Assembly (NCBI GenBank): GCA_021442155.1
Contig: CM038232.1
Location: 65,205,555-65,269,554, forward strand
Reading direction: 5' to 3'
Length of the DNA stretch: 64,000 nucleotides
Source of the DNA: Cymbidium sinense
Lineage: Eukaryota > Streptophyta > Magnoliopsida > Asparagales > Orchidaceae
Shown here: one piece after another, positions 46,850 through 57,777 of the stretch
Numbering within the stretch: the first letter of the stretch is position 1
Layout of the letters: each line of letters opens with the position of its first letter
Position numbers and translations under genes: made by a program
The notes under the pieces: generated by a model
Seen by the model: the letters and a program-made list of their open reading frames with translations, nothing else
The model's database searches: none
Told to the model about the DNA's origin: nothing

Positions 46850-49800
46850 CTATCTTGATAGTTGGGAGCACTGGTGATAGCCTCTGGCAAGGTATGCCTT
46901 CAAATTGAGCCTAGAATAGGAAGTGGTTGGTCCTTTGTGAAGAGAATTTTCACCCCATGCAAAATTGACCATTAGATCTACTTGTGGTTACTCCTAGATA
47001 GTGTGGGTAAAGTTTGTGTTCAATCGAGCTCGAATCTTGCCCTAAAGAGTGGATGGATGTCCTCTCCCATAGGCAAACTCAATGATGGATCATGGACCGT
47101 CCATTCACACATTTTGGATGGACGGTCTTGATCAAGCCACGCAGGATCTCTGATTTATCCCTTAAGAACCACAGGCTTAATCCTGCCCGTCCGATCTTTG
47201 ATCGGACGATCGAGGAGAAAGCGCGTAGCATCGCCTCTGACATGCCATTCGAATGTGATAAATTAAGTGATGAATCCCATCATGCCATGGAAAGCGCAAG
47301 ACCGTCGCACGATTAATTAGTCTTATAATTAGGGATTTAATTACCTAATAAACATAAAAACTTCAAAATAACATAACTAAATATAAAAAAATAAGAAAAA
47401 TACAAAATAAAATTCATTGTGAAGATAATTCCGTAAGGAATTCACTCAAATTATTTCTAATGGATTTTGAGTAGTGCATTTCCTTAATTAAGGTTTTAGT
47501 GAAAACTTAATAATTATAATTACTGCCTAATTCCTTTATTAATTCATTTCAAATTTCTCAGATGCATTTAGTGGGATGGCCTCTACCTCCCCTAATTTTC
47601 TTGGGATTTATTGATGAGTTAATTAGTGAAATCTATTAATGAATCCTTAATCACTCTCTTTATATAATTAAGGATAATTAAGCATGTGAACAGTGGTTTA
47701 GTCCCTTTATTAAGTTAATTAAGCCTTTTTTAAATGAAGAAGAGGTTTATGGAATGGGTTTGGGGATTTTTCCCTAAGCCATTCCCTAAACCCATTTACT
47801 TCCTTAATCCAAACTTAATTAAGGGCCAATCCACTAATTACCTACTTAATTAACTTGATAAATCTTTTAAACATTCCAGAATTTAACCAATTCATCTTGG
47901 ATAGGTGCTTAGGTGTTCAATAATCTAAGTAGCTTAAGGAAATCAAAATCCAACCCACATGTGTGGGAAGGGTTATGAAAGTACTTAAATTAAACCTTTT
48001 AGCTTAATTTATCATTAATTGTGAGCCAATTGGCTCATAATTATTTGATTAAATATGTTAAAGTGGTATAGGTAAGGGGTAATTAATGAACTTAATGTAC
48101 ACCTTAACCTAAACAAATATAAAATCAATATAATGATTCAAAAATTAAACTAAAACAACATAAACATGTGGGAAATGGGTTAGACCAGCAAACCTCTTCA
48201 CATTTTTTAAATTCAAATCAAACTCAAAATAAAACAAAAATCTCTTTAAAACAAATTTGATTTACTTTAAATAATCCTATTTCATGAGATAGTCTTTAGG
48301 AATTAATTAGGGTGAATGAATTTACATGCTTTTATCACTTTATTTCTTTATTAACATGCTAAATGTGTATGCCATGTGAAAATCATGCATTCATGCCTTT
48401 TAAAAATCAAATTAAAAATAAAATATTTCCTTTATGTCAAATTGCATGTTTTGGCTAAAGTAAGAATATGAATGGCTATTATCACTATTAAATCCAAAAA
48501 TTATTTTTTAAACTTTATAAATCAAACATGACAACTCGAAAGTATGCTACTTATAATTATTTATAGGTTTGCATGTGAGTATAAATATAAAGATGTGCAT
48601 TGTGTGAATTTCCTTCTCTTCTCTTTTAGCATAGTTTTGAATAGGATTTTGCAAAGTGTATAGTTCATTTGAAAAGAACAGAACACTTGCTTAAATCCAT
48701 TCCTATTCATTCTTATGTTATCACTTAAGAAGTATATTCACACTTGCATATGTAAATTGCATAAACAAATCAAACAAATAAATATAAACTGTTTGCATGA
48801 TTCTCTCTCCATGCATTTCTTTTTGTATATGCACATGTATTTAAGAAAAGTGATATATTAGTCTGGACAAGCCCAAGATTACGAAGCTTTCAGCAGCCCT
48901 AAGTAGGTCTTGTACCTTACACCCATGGTGCTAACGATGGCACCATACTCACTTATGTCTTTTATACTTGTAGATGTGCATATGAAAAATGGATAAAAGA
49001 ATCACTCTTTTTCTACTTAACAAAATCATGCATCATGAAACATCTAAATTTTCTTAAGTAACTCTCTTAGAATTCATCATTAAGGTGTGCTAAAAACTTC
49101 CATTTGCGTGTATAGTATGCTTAGGGTCCATCCATATGCATGTTACACATGTTGGGAAATAAATGAAGTGTTGTGTGTTTTGCGATATTATTTCACTTTA
49201 CTTAATCTTAAAATGCCTTTCTTTTTTAATAGGTTTGTTTCAAAAAAGTCTAAACTTAGGTTTAATTAAAAAATATAATAAAATATTCACTAAATTACAA
49301 TCAAATATGAATCTACCTTAGAAATTACTTAAGGTAGAGAGAAAAGGAAAGTTCTCTTCTCTTTTCCTCTCTTTACAACACTTAGTAATTAATTCATTCA
49401 AACCTAATCAAATCACAAAATAAAAATCAACCAAATCAACTAAATCACTTAAATGAAACTACCCTCTAAGTTGAACATTTTCACACTTAGAAAATTTCAA
49501 CCTTAAAGCCTAGCTAAGCATACCATACAAACCTTAAATAACACACACACTGCGCTAAGTCACCACTTCTAGCTTTAGGTTAGGGCGGTGCATGGTTTGA
49601 TGTTTAATTTTATTTTATGATGTAATGTTTTAGTCTGGATGTTAGGATGTATGTGCATAGACTGAATGGTAGGCGATCTTAGTCTAACGATTATCTTCTG
49701 CAGGAGATTGTGCTTAAGGGGTGCTGTAATAAAAATATAACTGCTTTTGTTATGCAGGTGCTTAAACCCCTAAGCATAATCTAAAATAGGCCAAGTGGAT

Positions 49801-50524
49801 TTGATTAGCCATGTGTGGGGTGATAAATCCAATTTATATACATACATGTTTAGGATTACATGGTTTGTTTGGCTAATCTCTATTTTACAGATTTTAGTTA
49901 GATTTTTTTTTATTTTTTTTATTTTCATGTAATTTTGCAATTAGGATTTTGGAATGATTGTTATGGGGGTATTAGGATGAACATTGGTTATAAGACTATG
50001 TCTTATGTACCATGTGAAGCCTTTGGAGCAACCACATTCCAACTAACTAAAATATGAAAGATGAAAGAAGAAAGAAGGAAGAAGAAATGAAGAATAAAGA
50101 CCCCCCATGACAACGAATTCCTTCATGATTGTAATTTATTCATTTGTAATCCGGGTTGTATAAGGGTAGAGTTTGGCTACCCAATTTATTTTAGGGTTCA
50201 TGCAGTGGAGCCCGACCACAAATGACCTCTTTTTCTTTTGTGCTAGCTTTATAAATTGATTGATGTTTGTTTAGCTTGTGCATTAAGATGACATCTTTTC
50301 CTAGTTTCTTCCTTGCTTTTATGTATGACTTGGATGATGATTAGGCTCTTAGGAAAATAAATTTTTTATCCAACTAATCAATTTAAACTGAAAATTAAAC
50401 AACTCATAACCTCAATAAAGCCTAGGTTATAAATCAAGATAAAAGAATTAGCAACCCCTTAGCTGGATGTTGTATTACTTTCTCACATCATGAATTAAAA
50501 AAAGCATATTATTTCACTCTTGAC

Positions 50525-52749
50525 TGTGAGTCACTATAGCACCCAAGAGGTGAATTGGGCTATATTAAAAATTTTAAAAGTTAAATATTAAATTTAAGTT
50601 TTATAGAAAATTAATTTTTGATTTTATAATGACAAGATACAATTCTTACTGCAACAAAAACAAAAATACAGTAAAGTAAAGAGAGACAATAGGCACACAA
50701 TTTTTATGTGGTTCGGCTAATCCCTAAAATTGGCCTACGTCCTAGCCTACCCATCCCTCACTAGGAATCCACTAAATGAAAAATAGCTTACAAATAGTAC
50801 TCTTCTATAACGGGGCGAGTACAACCCTACAATAATATGTACTCTCCTACAAAGGGGTGAGTACAACCCAAATATAAATTTTATAGCACAAAAAGAACAA
50901 TACAAAATAATAAATTTTGATAAAATAAATCTCTCACAAATATACCAAGCTATCCAATTCAAAAAAAATGATCTCACAACTTATAAATGATCACTTCACA
51001 ACTTAAAAATTTGGAAAGATAAAATGCTCACTTAATATTGATAAGAAATAATAAAATAAATATCTTAAAGTGATCTTACTAAGATGTTTATGTTATTACA
51101 ATTTATAGACTAATATAAAAATTAATTCAAAATAAATTCACAATATTCTTTTGCACAATAAAATAAATTTCAGCAAGGAATAATTTATTTTATTTTAACC
51201 AAAAAGATTCTTTCAATTAATGCTAATGATCACAAAATATTTAAATAAAATGTGTATATGATAGATCTAAGTAGGCTAGTAAGCTTTTAATTTAAAAGAG
51301 AGATCTAGCAAATATGAAAATAATTTCAACACAATAATTTAATTTAAAATGCTTAAAATATACTTCTAAAATAGATCTAAGAATAAATGATCTTTCAAAA
51401 TAAGACTAATGAAGAAATATTTCAAGAAACCAATTGAAATTTGTAGGAAGTTAAAAATTTCAACAAGTTGAAATAGATCCTACAAACTATCACAAGAGTT
51501 TTTCACAAAAAAATAATTGAGAAACTTTGATGTGAAAAATAATGTCCAAAGACTAATCCACCAAAAAGCATAGATTGGAAAGATTAAATAGATGGTGAAA
51601 ATAGCATGAACAACAAAAAAAGGATTAAGATCAAGAAAACAAACTCATGTAATTTGAGAAAGCTTGCTTAGTTAAAGATGTTGAAGCTTCCGAACCAAGG
51701 ATTTGATTTTGCAATATTTGGAGAACACATGGAAGGAAAATTTAAGAAATTTTCTCCTAGATTTGCTGGAGGGATTTTGAATTTGAATGAGGAATGCTTT
51801 CATGAAGAGAGTGAGGGCTATTTATAGGCAAGAAGGTCATTTTGAATTATTTCAAAACAAATATATTATTCTAACATCATGCTATCATTTAATAATTTAA
51901 TATTCAATAAAAATATAATTTATATTAAATAAATATTAAATTCAAGTAGCCAAAATTTGGCTATTCACATGGACAAGTCAAAAATAATCAAATATGGCTC
52001 TTAATATATTGAAAGCATGTAGCATGCATTCATTATTAAAATCAACTAATGTTTGTAAAGTCATAATAAATTCAATTTTAATCAAACATGGGTCATGTAA
52101 CCTATCAAATTAAAGGAAAAAAATCCATAGAATCCATTGTAGATGAAATAAGATATAAATTTCTTGATTATAAAATGACCTTGGATAAAATACAAAATTT
52201 CACATATTTTTGTTAATTTTGAAATATGACATTTAAATATTATGACATAATTTATATATAATCATACATATGTTAGTTATCATATAACCTACATATTAAA
52301 TTAAAATATTTAATTATATTAAGTTAATAAAATAATTACACTTAATAGTCATAATTTATTATCATTTATTATTTTGATAATTCAAATGCTATGTATGAAA
52401 CATATAATTGAATGTTAATTAGATAGAGATTTATATAAATTAACCTCATTAAAATAATATGTTAAGTTGTGAGCAAATTGATTCATGCCAATGAACTCAT
52501 ATGAATTTCTAAGATAGTTATAAATGCATATAACCTAAAATATTGTATATTGAGCTTCACATTATCCATTTTAATCTATCTTTCATTCTTCTATTCTTGC
52601 AATATTCTCAAACATATTGTGAGATGTATTGGATATGTACGTAGCAATTAATATATCTAAAACACATAAAACATACATTAGAACATCCAAGCATTCATTT
52701 GTTATCATCAAAATTGATCGGATTGAACATGAGGTTCATTAAGCCAACA
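50525..52749 (-). repeat. 3' LTR of the copia element (left copy)
   Basis: On the + strand it begins TGTGAGTCACTATAGCACCC and ends AAGCCAACA; on the minus strand it starts TGTTGGCTT directly after a GGGGGGAGA tract. Nearly collinear with the right LTR with scattered substitutions and small indels. Confidence 0.85.
51818..51827 (-). promoter_or_regulatory. TATA box, left copia LTR
   Basis: Minus strand CCTATAAATAGCCCTC context; identical position to the right LTR's box. Confidence 0.6.
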
Positions 52750-52750
52750 A

Positions 52751-52764
52751 TCTCCCCCCTTTTT
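52751..52764 (-). other. Polypurine tract of the copia element
   Basis: Minus strand AAAAAGGGGGGAGA two bases before the 3' LTR start; primes plus-strand DNA synthesis. Two similar tracts, near 52885 (AGGGGGAGC on minus) and 52939 (AAAAGGGGGAGAAG), lie further inside. Confidence 0.75.
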
Positions 52765-52994
52765 GATGATGATAAACTAATGTTAGGTATTGATTTTGAT
52801 GAAGGTGCAAATTGACCTTTCATCATAATTTTTGAAAAAAATTTTTCTTCTAAAAAAAATTATGAACAAGAGATTAATAATGTTGCTCCCCCTAAATGTA
52901 TGCATGAAATAGACTTAATACTAACCAAAATTTTACTCTTCTCCCCCTTTTGACAACATCAAAAAGTGAGAACAAACTACATATAATTTTAAAT

Positions 52995-54400
52995 ATTAGG
53001 ATCTAACATTCCAAGCATACATTTTAAAGTACAAAAAAGTTCTTCTCGTAATAGTTTTGTAAAAATATCTTCAATTTATAAATCAGTACTATTGAAATTA
53101 ATATTAACATCACCTTTCAAAACATGATCCCTAATAAAATGATGTCTAATTTCTATATGCTTGGTTCATGAGTGCTGGATAGAATTTTTGGTCAAACTAA
53201 TAGCACTAGTATTGTCACAATGAATTAGAATGTGATCTTACTTAATACCAAAATCTTCTAATTATTGCTTTAATCAAAGGACCTGAGCAACACAACTACC
53301 AGCAGCTTTGTACTCAGCCTCAGCAGTGGATAAAGCTACAAAATTTCATTTCCTTAATGACTAAGACAAAAGCGATGATCCTAACAAATGACATGTGCCT
53401 GATGTGCTTTTTCTATCTACTTTACATCCAGCAAAATCAGCATCAGGATAAGCAACCAAATCACATGATAAAAAATTGTTAGGATACCATAAACCTAACC
53501 TAGTAGTGCCTATCAAATACTGAAAGATACGCTTGACTACTATTAAATGAGATTCTTTCAGGTTGACTTGAAAATAAGCACACAAACAAACAACAAATAT
53601 AATATCAGGCCTACTGACAGCAAGGTATAAAAGTGAACCTATCATACTCCTATAAAGTTTTTGATCAACACATTTTCCTAATTCATCTAAATCCAATTTT
53701 GTAGATGGGCTCATAGGGGTTTTACTAGATTTAAATCTTTTCATGTCAAAACTCTCAAGCAATTCATTTGTGTACTTAGTTTGAGAGATGAATGTGCCAT
53801 TTTCTTATTGCTTCACTTGAAGACCTAAGAAAAAATTAAGTTCTCCCATCATACTCATTTCAAACTCTTTAGACATCAAAGATGGGAACTTATGGCACAA
53901 AGATTCATTTGTACTTCCAAATAATATATCATCTACATACACTTATACCACAATCAAATCATCATCTGTGCTCTTAAGGAGTAAGATGGTATCTACTCTA
54001 CCCTTTCTAAATCCATGATCTATCAAAAAGTTACTTAACCTATCATACCAAGCACGAGGAGCATGTTTTAAACCATATAAGGCTTTCTTAATTTATACAC
54101 ATGATTTGGACAATCAAGGCTCACAAATCCAGGTGGTTGCTCTACAAATACATCTTGGTCAATAAATCCATTCAAAAATGCACTCTTGACATCCATTTGA
54201 AAAAGTTTAAAATCCCTAAAACAAACATAAGCAAGGAGTAACCTAATAGCTTCTAGTCTTACTACGGGTGTAAAAGACTCCTCAAAATCTATACCTTCAA
54301 CTTCTGTGTACCCTTGTGCAACTAACCTAGCTTTATTTCTAAAAATACAACCTGAATCATCTAGCTTATTCCTAAAGACCCATTTTGTTCCAATGACATT
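52995..54400 (-). pseudogene. Copia reverse transcriptase and RNase H, decayed
   Basis: Minus strand from 54400: '[20 protein letters not shown]', '[12 protein letters not shown]', '[13 protein letters not shown]' and 'YVDDILFGST' (active site near 53930-53915 intact), 'LGLQV', then the open frame 53762-53361 with 'SMIGSLLYLAVSRPDI', 'YPDADFAGCKVDRKSTSG', and, after another shift, 'VALSTAEAEY' and 'TKHIEIRHHFIRD' down to about 52995. These are the standard copia RT-RNase H blocks in order. A TAA lies three codons before the YVDD tyrosine and other stops and shifts occur, so it is defective. Confidence 0.85.
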
Positions 54401-55363
54401 TTGATCTTGGGATTAATTTCCAAACATCATTTCTTACAAATTGATTCAACTCCTCTTCCATTGCAATAATCCAAAAATTATCTTTTAATGCTTCTTCTAA
54501 ATTTTTAGGTTCAACCTCAGATAAAAATGCTGAATGATCTACAACCTCTCTACTATGTCTTCTGATCATAACTCCTTTTGAAGGATCTCCTATAATTAGT
54601 TCCTTTGGACGATTTTTATTATATTTCCATTCTTTAGGCAATGAATCACCCAAATTATATTCTAAAGATATTTTCTTAAAATTATTAATTTTTTCATCAA
54701 TCACTTCATTTCTAATGGGATCAATAAAATTTTCATAAAAAATAACATGTATTGATTCTTCTACAATCATTTTTCTCTTATTGAAAACTCTATAAGGTCT
54801 ACTAGAAAGAGAGTAACCTAAGTAAATACCATCATCTGATTTGCAATCAAACTTACCTAAATGCTCTTTTCCATTATTCAAAATAAAGCATTTACATCCA
54901 AATATATGAAAGTGTTCAATCTTAGGCTTCTTTCCAAAAAACAATTCATAGGGTGTCTTCTTTAAAATTGGTCTAAAATAGATCTTATTCATCATATAAC
55001 ATGCAATATTTACTGCTTCAGCCCAAAATATTTTGGCAATTTATACTCATCAAACATAGATCTACTTAATTCAATTAATATTCTATTTTTTTCTCTCTAC
55101 TACTCCATTTTGTTAGAGAGTTCTAGGTGTAGAAAAAATATGTCTAATCCCATGTTCATCATAATAATCCTCAAATAATTTATTTTCAAATTTGCCACCA
55201 TGATCAGTTTAAACCCTATTAATCAAAAGGCCTTGTTCTCTTTGAATATATTTAGAAAACTTTCTAAACTCACCAAAAACATCATCCTTGTAAGTTACAA
55301 ACAAAACCCAAGTATATCTAGAGAAATCATCAACAATCACAAACCATAATTTTTCCACCTAAG
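54372..55363 (-). pseudogene. Copia integrase core to RT linker, decayed
   Basis: The catalytic core (about 55363-55000) is broken by many stops, though 'WAEAVNIACYM' near 55025 is the typical late-core block. The open frame 54995-54372 then reads 'PYELFFGKKPKIEHFHIFGCKCF', 'FDCKSDDGIYLGYS', 'YRVFNKRKMIVEESIHV' (integrase C-terminal region) and ends in the RT entry 'EPKNLEEALKDNFWIIAMEEELNQF'. Integrase and RT sit in one polyprotein. Confidence 0.8.
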
Positions 55364-55975
55364 CTAGTGGTGACCAAATAAATCCATGTGAAACAATTCT
55401 AGAGGTCTAGAAGTAGAAACTATATGTTTACTTTTAAATGAGCTTCTAGAATGCTTACCATGAATACATGCATCACAAACATAGTTTGAATGAAGATTTA
55501 ATTTAGGCAATCCAACTACTAAATCAAGTTTAGCAGTTTTATTGAGTGTGTGCATATTAATATGACATGGTCTCCTATGCCATAACCATATATCATCATG
55601 AGTGCTTTTTAAACAAAGTAAATTCAAATTGACATCATGAAAGCTATCTAAATCAATGACATAAATATTTTTATGTGTTTGTCCTATTAACAAAATATTT
55701 TCATTATTTTTTATAATATAATATGATGCATGGAATACTACATTCAAACCTTTATCACATAATTGACTAATAGAAATTAAATTATGTTTTAATACTTCTA
55801 CTAGAAAAACTTTATCTAAAGTGATAGTATTCTTACAAATAGAACCAATGCCAATGATCTTTCCCTTTGCATTATCTCCATATGTAACAAATCCTCCATC
55901 ACTTGATTCTAAAGTTGTGAATTTATCTTTATCTCCTGTCATATGTCTTGAACATCCACTGTCCAAGTACCACAT
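55364..55975 (-). pseudogene. Copia protease, pre-integrase and integrase zinc-binding domain
   Basis: A 203-codon open frame. It starts 'WYLDSGCSRHMTGD', the copia aspartic protease site (D-S-G); next the pre-integrase region ('HNLISISQLCDKG'), then the zinc-binding HHCC part with 'WHRRPCH', 'CDACIHGKH' and 'FHMDLFGHH' at the end, the start of the catalytic core. The usual L-G-H has become P-C-H. It is intact over its length but cut off by a stop at the core's start; the neighbouring frames continue it. The polyprotein frame upstream is separated by a stop at about 55985. Confidence 0.85.
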
Positions 55976-56018
55976 GCCTTCTTTGATTTTGCTTTAAAGG
56001 CATTCCTTCAAAAGAAAA

Positions 56019-57098
56019 TCACATGTTAACTTTTGGAACCCAAACATGTTTGGGTCCACATTCTAAATTTGAAGCAAGATATCTAACATGTGTGGTTTGT
56101 GTAGTGCTTATACCTTTTGGTACCGATACATAAGATGATTTCTTAGTATTTTGTAATTTACGTGCATAGAAATAAAATGAAATATGCCCTTTTCTATCAC
56201 AATAGTTGCACCAAATATTAGTGTTTGCATATGGCTTAGCATGATAATTATAAGGTATATGAGTGGTATGTGTATGATGCAAATAAGTTTTATTAAATGT
56301 TTTACTTGATGAAGCATTATAATGAACTTGTGATTTCAAACATAATTCTAATCTTGCTTTTAATAAGATATTCTCTCTTTTAAGTTTACATACAAGCAAG
56401 GAATAATTTAATAAAGAATTATTTTTACTTTTTAAATTATCATATTCATTTTTTAAATCACAAAAATGCATATCTAAAATTTTATGTTCATTTTCTAAGG
56501 TTTTTTATTTTCTTTTTAATTTTTTATATTCAATAACTAAATCATTAAAAGCATCATTTAATTCATCATAAGATATATCATTACGTACCTCTTGAGAATT
56601 TAAGATAGATTCTCCATTTGCCATAAGACATATGTTGACCTCTTCATCGGATGAGCAAGTATTTGATTCATTTGAATCTGGATTGGCCCATAAAGCCGTC
56701 TTCTTCTTATGGTACTTTTTCTCCTTCATATTTTTTATTCTTTCCACATCAATCTCTTTCTTCTTTGATTCAACATGTTCTGGACAATCATCTCTTATGT
56801 GTCCAGGCTTTTTACAATGGTAGCAAATGATCCCTTCACATGTAGGAAATTTCTTAGTTTGAAATTTATAATTTTTAGATTTTTTATACCATTGATTCTT
56901 CTTCCTTAGCAAGTTCCTAAGCTTTTTGGATAACATGACCACCTCATCACTATCACCATATGAGTTTGAGGTGTTATGCTCATCACTATCATCAACTTGT
57001 AATGTAATGGCTTTTCCTTTCTCCTTCTCCCTTTTTGCTGAGTTATCCATCTTATCCCTTTGAGCAATAACCTGTTCATGTGCTATCAAAGAACCCAA
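56019..57098 (-). pseudogene. Copia gag C-terminal half with zinc knuckles
   Basis: Two open frames. 57098-56505 (197 codons) holds 'MLSKKLRNLLRKK', the CCHC knuckle 'CYHCKKPGHIRDDC' and an acidic serine-rich tail ('SDEEVNICLMA', 'DELNDAFNDL') typical of Sirevirus-type gag. A TAA-type break at about 56504 separates it from 56471-56019, a lysine/leucine coiled-coil-like start followed by a second knuckle 'CNYCDRKGHISFYFYA' in which the last cysteine is lost (Tyr). The knuckles bind element RNA. Confidence 0.8.
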
Positions 57099-57690
57099 AA
57101 GCTGATCAAGTGGATAAGTATATAAATCCTTGCTTCACTAATAGCTGTTACTTTAGCTTCCATTCTTTTGGAAGACATCTAAGAATCTTATAGAATAAGT
57201 CTTGATTCCTATATGTTTTTCCAAGAGAATGCAATGTGTTAATTATTTTCATGAATCTAGTATACATATCAGAAATAGATTCAGAAGGAGGCATATGAAA
57301 TAACTCATATTCATGAACAAGTCTATTTATGTGAGCATCTTTAACTTCACTAGTTCCTTCATAAATTATAATGAGTTTATCCCATATTTCTTTTGTTGTA
57401 CTTAACATAAAATTTTTCATGTAATCATGAGGTAATAAAGTACAATATAAAGTATTACAAGCACTAGCATTTAATTCATCAAGTTCTCTTTTAGCTACAG
57501 ACCATTCCTTAAAAGATTTTTCTACTTTAATGCCATTTACTTCTACTGTGGGTGTATGATATTGATGTGTCAACATATACCACATACGTGCATCTTGACC
57601 TCTTAAAAATGTACTAATTCTATTTTTCCAATAATCAAATGGTACACTATCTAAAAGTGGAGGTCTATGCATGGATTGTCCCTCTGGTAG
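57099..57690 (-). pseudogene. Copia gag N-terminal half
   Basis: Open frame 57672-57148 (174 codons): 'RPPLLDSVPFDYWKNRISTFL' matches the start of copia gag, then 'ARMWYMLTH', 'TKEIWDKLIIIYEGT' and 'HEYELFHMPPSESISDMYTRF', the UBN2-type gag domain. Coding text may begin a few codons earlier (about 57690). A frame change near 57100-57148 separates it from the knuckle-bearing half. Capsid formation is the family role. Confidence 0.85.
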
Positions 57691-57758
57691 TTAACCCTTT
57701 AGGAAACCTTGTGTCAAAGTGAAAAGATCTACTCTTAGATGTTAAGCCAATAAAAGAG

Positions 57759-57776
57759 CCTAGGTTTTGATACAAA
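57759..57776 (-). other. Primer-binding site of the copia element
   Basis: Minus strand TTTGTATCAAAACCTAGG directly inside the 5' LTR; it resembles the tRNA-Met-type site TGGTATCA with one G missing. It fixes the element's orientation. Confidence 0.7.
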
Positions 57777-57777
57777 T

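Larger units (their letters stand above)
23813..50524 (+). mobile_element. Giant Ogre-like Tat (Ty3/gypsy) retrotransposon, 3' LTR truncated
   Basis: Order on the + strand: 7.4-kb 5' LTR (23813-31197), primer site, leader, gag, protease, RT, RNase H, archaeal-type RNase H, integrase, repeat-rich 3' untranslated region and 3' LTR (44316-50524, cut by a copia element). Intact, it would be about 28 kb. Giant LTRs, the second RNase H, a tRNA-Arg-type primer site and 3' tandem repeats are all characteristic of Ogre elements of the Tat lineage. All coding domains carry stops or frameshifts. It lies inside an older LTR of its own family (copy A). Confidence 0.8.
44316..50524 (+). repeat. 3' LTR of the giant Tat element, copy C, truncated
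   Basis: Starts TGTTGACC like copy B and follows it closely to the equivalent of about 30025 in B, where the copia element begins. About 1.2 kb of the LTR end is missing. It retains the TATA-like palindrome (46463-46477), the perfect form of the conserved hairpin (46829-46849), the stem at 49712-49775 and a second hairpin (49797-49830). The antisense open frame 46457-46110 and the frame 47092-47316 are not genes. Confidence 0.8.
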
